NCBI GenBank assembly: GCA_947166905.1
Contig: CAMVFZ010000002.1
Location: forward strand, 1-64,000
From: an uncultured Prevotellaceae bacterium
Lineage (GTDB): Bacteria > Bacteroidota > Bacteroidia > Bacteroidales > UBA932
DNA length: 64,000 nt
Reading direction: 5' to 3'
Position numbers and translations under genes: made by a program. Below the pieces are notes generated by a model. It had not been told where the DNA came from and did not search any database. It was given only the letters and a program-made list of their open reading frames with translations. Shown here piece after piece: positions 16,629 through 23,085 of this stretch. Positions within the stretch are counted from its first letter, which is position 1; each line of letters starts with the position of its first letter.

Positions 16629-17291
16629 ATGAAGAAAGCTCTACTTATTCTTGGCCTGGCAATGTCCCTATGCATTGCTGCTCATGGACAGAAGGTTATT
16701 CATCTGAACCGATATGCTGCTGCTAATGAGCAGCTCGCTCCAGCCAATGGGGCACGTGTGGTACTTTTTGGCGATTCCATCACCGATAACTGGGCTCGCA
16801 TGCGCCCGGAGTTTTTCAATGAATTCGGCTTCATCGGCCGTGGTATCGGAGGAGAGGTAACAGCGCAGATGCTTTGTCGCTTCAGGGCCGATGTTATTGA
16901 TATCCAGGCTTCTACCGTTGTTATTCTTGCCGGCATCAACGACATTGCCATGAATCTTGGTGATACGTACAACGAAGATTCCACTTTTGCCAATATCCAG
17001 AGTATGGTAGACCTTTGCTGGCAGAACGGCATCCGCCCGGTAATCTGCTCTTTGCTTCCGTCTTACTTCCTCCGCTGGCGCCAGGAAGTTACCGACTGCC
17101 TTGAAAAGGTAAACAGCCTTAACGCCCGCCTCAAGGCCTACTGCAGCCGTCACGGTATCACTTATCTGGATTACGCTGCTCTTATGGCTGGCCCGGATGG
17201 CAAAGTAAAGGATGGTCTCACAGAAGACACGGTTCACCCCAACGACGCCGGCTACGAGATCATGGAAGCCGCGCTGCTGAAAACTCTTTAG
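16629..17291 (+). CDS. Exported SGNH/GDSL hydrolase
   Basis: A 220-residue esterase-type hydrolase with a signal peptide (cleavage near AHGQ). All four SGNH blocks are present: FGDSITDNW (catalytic Ser), GRGIGGEVTAQM (Gly), LAGINDIA (Asn) and DTVHPNDAGY (catalytic Asp and His). Family members remove acetyl or acyl groups from sugars, platelet-activating-factor-like lipids or peptidoglycan; the substrate is unknown. It is monocistronic, with an intrinsic terminator 30 bases after the stop, and borders the repeat-rich island. Confidence 0.88.
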   Translation: MKKALLILGLAMSLCIAAHGQKVIHLNRYAAANEQLAPANGARVVLFGDSITDNWARMRPEFFNEFGFIGRGIGGEVTAQMLCRFRADVIDIQASTVVILAGINDIAMNLGDTYNEDSTFANIQSMVDLCWQNGIRPVICSLLPSYFLRWRQEVTDCLEKVNSLNARLKAYCSRHGITYLDYAALMAGPDGKVKDGLTEDTVHPNDAGYEIMEAALLKTL

Positions 17292-17321
17292 TGCGCTAAC
17301 GATAGCGCATCTTATGCACTC

Positions 17322-17351
17322 AAAGAGCCAGGTTACTAGCCTGGCTTTTTT
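17322..17351 (+). terminator. Intrinsic terminator after the SGNH hydrolase gene
   Basis: AGCCAGG and CCTGGCT form a 7-bp stem around TTACTAG, extended by A-T pairs and followed by six T. The same stem core recurs in the hairpin at 19700-19733, at the other end of the repeat island. Confidence 0.85.
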
Positions 17352-17360
17352 GCTGCATGC

Positions 17361-17570
17361 TGTCGCAGGTGTGCGCGAAGTGCTGCAGGTGTGAGGCAAA
17401 AGTGTCGCAGGTGTGCGCGAAGTGCTGCAGGTGTGAGCAAAAGTGTCGCAGGTGTGCGCGAAGTGCTGCAGGTGAGAGCAAAAGTGTCGCAGGTGTGCGC
17501 AAAAGTGTCGCAGGTGTGCGCGAAGTGCTGCAGGTGTGAGGCAAAAGTGTCGCGGATGTGAGATAAAAAG
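17361..17570 (+). repeat. Tandem array of about ten 20-23-bp units
   Basis: Units alternate between TGTCGCAGGTGTGCGCGAAG and TGCTGCAGGTGTGAGGCAAA(AG), giving a 41-42-bp higher-order period, with a few variant units at the right end. The units abut without spacers. The 17292-18110 interval has no credible gene; it holds this array, the repeat block, the structured element and two further stem-loops. The open frames through the array are consequences of the repeat. Confidence 0.85.
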
Positions 17571-17710
17571 TGTCGCAGGTGTGACAAAAATGGCTGACCT
17601 GCGACGCTGGAAGCGCTGGAAGGCCGAAAACCGTCGCAGATCGGGCAAAAATATCACACCTGCGACGGTAGTAGCCAAGACCTGCGACGGTAGTAGCAAG
17701 ACCAGCGACG
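17541..17710 (+). repeat. Left copy of a 170-bp direct repeat flanking the HRDC-transposase pair
   Basis: Compared with 19520-19690 this block is about 95% identical by eye (around seven substitutions and one single-base gap). Inside, GTCGCAGGTGTGA (17572-17584) is a perfect inverted repeat of TCACACCTGCGAC (17654-17666), and GTCGCAGGT also pairs with ACCTGCGAC at 17597-17605. The right end holds short direct repeats of TGCGACGGTAGTAGC. Confidence 0.85.
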
Positions 17711-17729
17711 TTTTAAAATGACAGCAGGA

Positions 17730-17859
17730 GGTCAAAGGCATTGTGCCTCCGAGAGGCGTGGACGCCCGTGTCCACGTGAACGGGGGGACCATGAGCGTTA
17801 GCGAAATGGTGGGATGAGCACGTAGTGCGAACCGGGTCGGAGGCACAATGCCTTTGGCC
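17730..17859 (+). ncRNA. Structured element, copy A (conserved core, 19-bp closing stem)
   Basis: CAAAGGCATTGTGCCTCCG (17733-17751) and its exact complement (17838-17856) form a 19-bp stem, extended by three pairs including a G-T wobble. Enclosed are CGTGGAC/GTCCACG (7 bp), ACCAT/ATGGT capped by GCGTTAGCG and GCAC/GTGC, so the whole folds as a multi-arm structure. Its core, GGGGGGACCATGAGC...ATGGTGGG, recurs in copy B at 30362-30478. It may be a structured RNA or a MITE/REP-like element; sequence alone does not decide. Confidence 0.55.
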
Positions 17860-17908
17860 GATGGGGCAGGAAGGGGCAAACGTTTTTGATGCATTTGGCG
17901 GGGATGGG

Positions 17909-17979
17909 TGGCCGATTTTAGGGTTTTTGCCATGGATAATCATGAAAAGAAACGTTTTTTTGCACGGTAAAATCGGCCA
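17909..17979 (+). repeat. 12-bp inverted repeat, long stem-loop
   Basis: TGGCCGATTTTA (17909-17920) and TAAAATCGGCCA (17968-17979) are perfect complements 47 bases apart. The loop contains two AACGTTTTT-like segments. It lies between element A and the terminator-like hairpin upstream of the HRDC gene. Confidence 0.6.
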
Positions 17980-18013
17980 TAGAGGTGTACGGACGGGCTA
18001 TTCTTGCAAATAA

Positions 18014-18043
18014 GTGTTTACATTTTTCAGTAAACGGTTTTTT
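18014..18043 (+). terminator. Terminator-like hairpin upstream of the HRDC gene
   Basis: GTTTAC (18016-18021) pairs with GTAAAC (18030-18035) around an 8-base loop, followed by GGTTTTTT. If real, it would end any transcript crossing the repeats before the HRDC gene, about 70 bases upstream of its ATG. The stem is short and AT-rich. Confidence 0.4.
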
Positions 18044-18110
18044 CTCTTGTTATTTGCGATAGAACTGCCGGCGCGGTGCCAGCGGTCATCATCACAAATA
18101 ATAGAGTATT

Positions 18111-18572
18111 ATGAAAAACTTTTTGACCGTTACTACAGATGAATTCGGGAACTTTTCTTTCAGTACAGACTTTAGTTTCCCTGCCGGCGAATCTGGGAAA
18201 GCGTTTAAGGTTAACAGAAAAGACACTGATTACCAAGAACTTGCAAAAGCATTAACAGGCTGCGATTCAAATGTTTTCAGCGCTATTGATGTGCTAACCA
18301 GTGCAAGAAAGGATGCAAAATATGATTATGGTTTCCTGCATCCGGAGCTTGAAGATAAGCTAAAAGAATGGCGCTTGAATAAAGCCAAGGAAGCGAAAGT
18401 CCCCGCGTATATGATTATGGGCCAGCAAACGCTGTATAACATTGCGGATGTCGCTCCAATCAATGAGAAAGAACTAAAGGAAATTCCCGGTTTCGGTCAC
18501 ACTATGTTTGAACGCTACGGTGCTGAATTACTGGACATCATCGGCAGATATCTTCAACCCTTTATTGAGTAA
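18111..18572 (+). CDS. Stand-alone HRDC-domain protein
   Basis: A 153-residue protein. The C-terminal half (about 82-153) is a clear HRDC domain: LKEWRLNKAKEAKVPAYMIM, TLYNIADVAPINEKELKEIP and FGHTMFERYGAELLDII, as found at the C termini of RecQ and RNase D, where it binds DNA or RNA. The N-terminal 80 residues are not recognisable and contain no helicase or nuclease motif. Only 2 bases separate its stop from the transposase start, so the pair is an operon. A role helping the transposase recognise structured single-stranded DNA is inference. HRDC domains usually occur fused to helicases, so a separate gene beside a transposase is unusual. Confidence 0.8.
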   Translation: MKNFLTVTTDEFGNFSFSTDFSFPAGESGKAFKVNRKDTDYQELAKALTGCDSNVFSAIDVLTSARKDAKYDYGFLHPELEDKLKEWRLNKAKEAKVPAYMIMGQQTLYNIADVAPINEKELKEIPGFGHTMFERYGAELLDIIGRYLQPFIE

Positions 18573-18574
18573 AA

Positions 18575-19519
18575 ATGGCTTTCCAACGAGTTGTGGCCCG
18601 GGTCCTTCCGGACAAAAGCGTACAAAAAGTCTATCCATTCCACATTAGCTTGAAGGGTATGGAATCGACGTTGCTTTGCCGATGCGACGATGATTTCGAT
18701 CATTTGGAAAAAAGCTTTTATGTATCGTCGTATATGGCTAACTGTCTGGTAATCATCGGCATAGTAATGTCAAACCATGGGCATTGTGCGGTGTTGGCGA
18801 CGGATCTTGCATCGGCGGTGCGTGCTGGGGAATTAATAAAGAAACGCCATTCTCAATATTTGAGTTGGAAGTACCCGGAACGGAAAGTGATGATGCGGGC
18901 CGATATTAATGTGCAACACCTTGATTCTGAATGGTATGTGAGGAATGCTTTGGCGTACATTGCCAGGAATGCGATAGATACGGGCCATAGAGTAGAGGAT
19001 TACCGATGGTCAGGATATCGCGGGATGTTCGCAGGAGGGATGTGTCAGGAAGGAGTAAGGCGAGTGTCGATGATGTCGCGGCGAGAGCGTGAGGCACTGT
19101 TTCATACGCACGAGGATTTGTCCGATGTCCCATGGATTATAAACGAATTTGGAAGTGTAGAACCCGCGAGCGCCTGCGACTACAGGTACCTGGAAAGCGC
19201 TTTTGGGAATGATCAAGCCTTTTTCCTTAAGATGATTGGTTCTGTTAACGTGGCGGAAATGACGCTGAAGTTGGAGCTAAACGGACTCACCCGCCAGACA
19301 GATTCTCATATGATAGCCATTGTTAAGAATCTGGCTTACAAGTGGTTCCAAAAAACTTTGCTGGATCTGACTCCGGAGATGAAATCCCGCTTGGCGTCCT
19401 ATCTGTACAAGGCTTACCGGACTACTCCTGCGCAGCTGGCCCGGTGCCTGGGTCTGTCGCGAGAGATTGTCGAAACTCTTATCGGCCATGGAAAGGTCCC
19501 GGATCCGTTGCGGGTGTGA
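18575..19519 (+). CDS. Y1/HUH transposase-like protein (REP-associated tyrosine transposase type)
   Basis: A 314-residue protein of the IS200/RAYT class. VMSNHGHCAVLA (HUH histidines at 68 and 70) corresponds to the typical MPNHxHLL motif, and KKRHSQYLSWKY supplies the candidate catalytic tyrosine (Tyr95, with Tyr100 as an alternative). AYIARNAIDTGHRVEDYRWSGY matches the conserved YIHxNPxxxG...YxWSS region of RAYTs in modified form. A C-terminal helix-turn-helix (RTTPAQLARCLGLSREIVET) is visible. The enzyme class nicks and rejoins single-stranded DNA at hairpins. The gene's last codons and stop lie inside the right repeat. Length suits a domesticated RAYT rather than an insertion-sequence transposase of about 150 residues. 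Confidence 0.78.
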   Translation: MAFQRVVARVLPDKSVQKVYPFHISLKGMESTLLCRCDDDFDHLEKSFYVSSYMANCLVIIGIVMSNHGHCAVLATDLASAVRAGELIKKRHSQYLSWKYPERKVMMRADINVQHLDSEWYVRNALAYIARNAIDTGHRVEDYRWSGYRGMFAGGMCQEGVRRVSMMSRREREALFHTHEDLSDVPWIINEFGSVEPASACDYRYLESAFGNDQAFFLKMIGSVNVAEMTLKLELNGLTRQTDSHMIAIVKNLAYKWFQKTLLDLTPEMKSRLASYLYKAYRTTPAQLARCLGLSREIVETLIGHGKVPDPLRV

Positions 19520-19699
19520 GGGCAAAAGTGTCGCGGATGTGAGAGCAAAAGTGTCGCAGGTGTGACAAAAATGGCTGACCTGCGACACTGGAAGGGCTGG
19601 GAGGCCGAATACCGTCGCAGATCGGGCAAAAATATCACACCTGCGACGGTAGTAGCCAAGACCAGCGACGGTAGTAGCCAAGACCTGCGACGGTAATAC
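19520..19699 (+). repeat. Right copy of the 170-bp direct repeat
   Basis: It repeats the left block in the same orientation, including the GTCGCAGGTGTGA / TCACACCTGCGAC pairing (19554-19566 and 19636-19648) and the TGCGACGGTAGTAGC units. A partial repeat unit (TTGCGGGTGTGAGGGCAAAAG) just before it contains the transposase stop codon. Confidence 0.85.
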
Positions 19700-19733
19700 A
19701 AAAAAGAGCCAGGCGAAAACCTGGCTCTTTTTT
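19700..19733. terminator. Bidirectional terminator at the right end of the repeat island
   Basis: AAAAAAGAGCCAGG and CCTGGCTCTTTTTT form a perfect 14-bp stem around CGAAAA. It can end both the HRDC-transposase transcript and the convergent M13 peptidase transcript. It shares the AGCCAGG/CCTGGCT stem with 17322-17351. Confidence 0.88.
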
Positions 19734-19788
19734 GTGGGATGCCCGATCTGGTCGGGCATGACATGGGTGAGACCTCGGGAAGGACGGG

Positions 19789-21795
19789 CTACCAGATGTG
19801 AACGCGCTCGGACTCGGGACGATACATCGGGTCGCCCTCCTTGATGTCGAAGGCATCGAAGAAAGTCTGGAAGTTGCGGATAGAAACATTCACGCGGTTA
19901 ACTGCCAGAGAGTGAACGTCCAGGTTGGTAAGGCGAGCCTTCTCCTGGTCGGTGATATTCTGGGCCCAGATAGCGCCGTAGCTAAGGTAGAAGCGCTGTG
20001 CGCGGGTGAATCCGTCAATCATAGGATCCTCGCCGGAAACGGCATTCTCCATAGCGGTGAAGGCGATTGAAAGGCCGCCGTGGTCGCCGATGTTCTCTCC
20101 AAGGGTGTATCGGCCATTAGCCTTAACGCCGGGGAGAATCTCAACCTCGTCGAACTGAGCGACAAGCTTGTCACCAAGTGCATCGAACTTGGCCTTGTCC
20201 TCTTCTGTCCACCAGTTGACCATGTTGCCATTGGCATCGAACATTGAACCCTGATCATCGAAGCCGTGAGACATTTCGTGGCCGATAACAACACCGATAC
20301 CGCCGTAGTTAACAGGCTCATCGGCATCAGGATCGAAGAAAGGCTTCTGCAGAATAGCGGCAGGGAAGCAAATTTCGTTGGTAGTAGGGTTGTAGTAAGC
20401 GTTTACGGTCTGAGGAGTCATACCCCACTCGGTCTTGTCGGTAGGCTTGCCAAGCTTGCTAAGATTGTCTGCAACATACCACTTGCTGGCATTGCGCAGG
20501 TTCTCGTAGTAAGTGTTGTTAGGATCGATCTCAAGGGTGCTGTAATCCTTCCACTTGTCAGGATAACCAATCTTGACGGTAAAGGAAGCGAGCTTCTCCT
20601 GGGCCTTAACCTTGGTCTCGTCGCTCATCCAATCAAGTTCCTGGATGTGCTGACCAAGAGCGGTCTTAAGGTTGTTAACCAGGGTAACCATCTTCTGCTT
20701 AGAGCTCTCAGGGAAGTAACGGGCTACGTACATCTCGCCGACAGCCTCTCCAAGGATACCGTTAGGAACTGACATTGCACGCTTCCAGCGGGGTGTCTCT
20801 TCCTGGGCGCCGCCCATCTGGTGTGAGAAGAACTCCCAGCTAGCTGTATAGAAATCGTCTGACAGGGCGCTGCACTGACCAGAAACGAACTGTGCAAGAA
20901 CATAAGCCTTGAGGTCCTCGATAGGGGTGGCCTCGATAAGTTTGGACAGACCCTCGAAGAAAGAAGGATGCTGAACGATGACCTTATCCTGTGCAGGGAT
21001 ACCGCAAATCTCGCATATCTTGTCGAAGCGAATTGCAGGCCATGCCTTGCAGATATCCTCTGTTGACATCGGGTTGTAAATAGCCTGCATGTCACGGGTC
21101 TGCTCACGGGTCCAAGAGAACTCTGCAAGAGCCATCTCGATTGCCATAGCCTTGTCTGCAACGGTCTTGGGATCGGTAAGACCGGCAAGGTCAAGAACCT
21201 TGGTAAGGAACTTAACGTAGCCCTCGCGGAACTCTGCGTTCTCTTCCTTAATATAATAGTCACGGTCGCCCATGCCAAGGCCGCCCTGGCCAAGATAGAG
21301 AACCTGCATGTCGCTGTTCATGAGGTCGGCTTCTACGCCGGCGCCAAAGAATGCGGTCTCTCCGTAAACGTTCATCCTGCCAATGAGCTCTGCGAGCTGG
21401 TCTTTATCCTGTACGGCCTCAATATCCTCTATGTAAGGTTGGATAGGCTCTGAACCAATCCTGTTACGGGTGGTAGAATCAAGGGCCATTTTGTAAAGGT
21501 CTGAAATCTTCTGCTCTACCGTGCCATACTTGGCATTCATGGTAGTCATACTCTGGAATAGTTCGTTCAGGTTCTCCCTTGCCTGCTCGCGAATGGCGTC
21601 GAAGCTGCCATAGCGGGTGAATTCTCCCTTGAGGGGGTTCTTAGCCTGCCATCCGCCGGTAGCATACTGATAGAAGTTTACTTTGGGGCTGACTGTGGTG
21701 TCCAAATCAGTCAAATCCAGTGCAGGTGCCTTGCTTTTCTGGGTGCAAGCAGCCACTGCAAACAATGACATCATAATGATTGAAATCTTTTTCAT
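19789..21795 (-). CDS. M13-family zinc metalloendopeptidase, lipoprotein
   Basis: A 668-residue neprilysin/PepO-type peptidase. A lipoprotein signal peptide (MKKISIIMMSLFAVAACTQK, lipobox AAC) would anchor it in the membrane facing the periplasm or surface. Catalytic motifs are intact: NAYYNPTTNEICFPAAIL (substrate backbone), VIGHEMSHGFDDQG (HExxH zinc site), GENIGDHGG (third ligand ExxxD) and a C-terminal W close to the typical CxxW. The N-terminal domain starts NFYQYATGGW as in the family. Such peptidases cut short peptides in peptide-using Bacteroidales. It is monocistronic. Confidence 0.94.
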   Translation of the reverse strand: MKKISIIMMSLFAVAACTQKSKAPALDLTDLDTTVSPKVNFYQYATGGWQAKNPLKGEFTRYGSFDAIREQARENLNELFQSMTTMNAKYGTVEQKISDLYKMALDSTTRNRIGSEPIQPYIEDIEAVQDKDQLAELIGRMNVYGETAFFGAGVEADLMNSDMQVLYLGQGGLGMGDRDYYIKEENAEFREGYVKFLTKVLDLAGLTDPKTVADKAMAIEMALAEFSWTREQTRDMQAIYNPMSTEDICKAWPAIRFDKICEICGIPAQDKVIVQHPSFFEGLSKLIEATPIEDLKAYVLAQFVSGQCSALSDDFYTASWEFFSHQMGGAQEETPRWKRAMSVPNGILGEAVGEMYVARYFPESSKQKMVTLVNNLKTALGQHIQELDWMSDETKVKAQEKLASFTVKIGYPDKWKDYSTLEIDPNNTYYENLRNASKWYVADNLSKLGKPTDKTEWGMTPQTVNAYYNPTTNEICFPAAILQKPFFDPDADEPVNYGGIGVVIGHEMSHGFDDQGSMFDANGNMVNWWTEEDKAKFDALGDKLVAQFDEVEILPGVKANGRYTLGENIGDHGGLSIAFTAMENAVSGEDPMIDGFTRAQRFYLSYGAIWAQNITDQEKARLTNLDVHSLAVNRVNVSIRNFQTFFDAFDIKEGDPMYRPESERVHIW

Positions 21796-21893
21796 ATAGT
21801 ATTGAATTACAATAGTTCTGTAAAAAAGCGGTCTAAGGTATAAAATTTTTTATGAATACTATCGTATAATAAACGAAAAATAAACCAAAATGT

Positions 21894-21931
21894 AACAAAA
21901 AGCCCTCAAATCATATAAAGACCTGAGGGCT
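21894..21931 (-). terminator. Intrinsic terminator after the Wzz-like gene
   Basis: In the minus-strand RNA AGCCCTCA pairs with TGAGGGCT over a 15-base loop and is followed by TTTTTG. It separates the OPX-Wzz operon from the M13 peptidase gene. Confidence 0.8.
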
Positions 21932-21951
21932 AAACTATTAAGAATTGTAGA

Positions 21952-23082
21952 TTACTCTTCTGTAGCTTTAAATTTCTCCTTAAGCTTGGGGAGGTAATCC
22001 TTTCCAAGGACTATTCCGCAGCCAACTACAAAGCCAAAGAACAACCAGCCGATGAGTGTTTTTGCGCGGCTGTTGGCAGGCTTGGTGGGCACGGTTACAG
22101 GCTGGATTACGGTAAGCACCGGAGTGTCTTTCTTTACCTGCATCTTGGCCTGCTCCAGCTGTTTTGCCATTTCTCCGTAAATTGTATTGGCAATGTTGTA
22201 CTTGGACTGGATGCGTTCCATCTCTATGCGTGAGCGGGTGGTAAGCATGTCCTGTGAGCGGTCCTTGATAATGGCAAGGGAGTTCTGATAAGACTCGGTC
22301 TCTGCCTTGATCTCGTTGTACCTGGCCTGTACATAATCAAGCTGCTCCTGGGCTTTCTGTGTACGGAACTTGGTGATTTCTTCCTGAATCAGTTCCTGAG
22401 CCTTAATCGCAAGTTCTGCGGTCTGGAGAGGCTCTGTTCCGGTAACGGAAAGTGTGATGAGGCCCTCTTTCTTATCTACGGACAGGTTAACTGCTGCGCC
22501 AATCATAGGGAGCATCTTCTCCTCGTCCTTGGTAAGTTTAAGAGGCTTGAGAGTGCCATCGTCTGCGACGGTTGTGGCCGGAAGGGCTACCTCAGGCTTT
22601 TCTTTCTTGAAAAGGCCCAGAATAACGCCGGGAAGGCCAATGGTATACTTCTTAACGTAACTGAAGAAACCGGGCTTGTTATACTCCTTGGCATAAGTGA
22701 GCATGCTTACGGCAGTATCGGCCTTTTCCCAGTGAAGGGGAGTGTAAAGCAGCTTAAGCCTGAAGGGTACGCTGTTTACAATCTGCGGATATACAAGCGG
22801 GGAAAGCTCCTGACCGCTCATATTGCTTGTACCAATGTCAAAGCCTGCCAGGGAAGCCAGGCTACTGAGGGAAGAACTGGCTCCTTTTGATGCTAACTGG
22901 GGCACCATTACGCTATGCACGTTGTAAACGCGTGTCATAGTGAATGCGGATATCGCACCCAGTACAAAGAAGACAGCCAGGGTTTTGAGTACGGTCTTTC
23001 GGCCGCACCAAATCTTCTTGGCAAGGGCCATGAAATCTATGCCCTGTTCTTCCTGGTTGATGTTTTCTATGTTCTCTGCCAT
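21952..23082 (-). CDS. Wzz-type chain-length/co-polymerase protein
   Basis: A 376-residue inner-membrane protein of the polysaccharide co-polymerase class. A cytoplasmic N terminus is followed by a first membrane segment (about 33-51), a large periplasmic part with coiled coil (about 230-320, EQLDYVQARYNEIKAETESY), the proline-rich PVTVPTKPANSRAK before the second membrane segment (about 345-365) and a short basic tail. There is no C-terminal tyrosine kinase domain. It starts 3 bases after the OPX gene stop, forming an export pair: Wzz sets chain length and OPX forms the outer-membrane channel. No glycosyltransferase cluster follows, so the glycan made is unknown. Confidence 0.85.
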   Translation of the reverse strand: MAENIENINQEEQGIDFMALAKKIWCGRKTVLKTLAVFFVLGAISAFTMTRVYNVHSVMVPQLASKGASSSLSSLASLAGFDIGTSNMSGQELSPLVYPQIVNSVPFRLKLLYTPLHWEKADTAVSMLTYAKEYNKPGFFSYVKKYTIGLPGVILGLFKKEKPEVALPATTVADDGTLKPLKLTKDEEKMLPMIGAAVNLSVDKKEGLITLSVTGTEPLQTAELAIKAQELIQEEITKFRTQKAQEQLDYVQARYNEIKAETESYQNSLAIIKDRSQDMLTTRSRIEMERIQSKYNIANTIYGEMAKQLEQAKMQVKKDTPVLTVIQPVTVPTKPANSRAKTLIGWLFFGFVVGCGIVLGKDYLPKLKEKFKATEE

Positions 23083-23085
23083 GGC

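Noticed and set aside
17357-17539. Cys-rich 60-residue plus-strand ORF in the tandem array
   Set aside because: Every codon follows from the 20-bp repeat; no signal or flanking evidence for a gene.
17361-17570. CRISPR-like array
   Set aside because: The 20-23-bp units are contiguous with no unique spacers, and no cas genes are present.
16668-17933. 421-residue minus-strand ORF across the SGNH gene and the repeats
   Set aside because: It overlaps a secure gene antisense, and most of its length is a translation of the tandem repeats (repeated HTCDTFA/HTCSTSR units).
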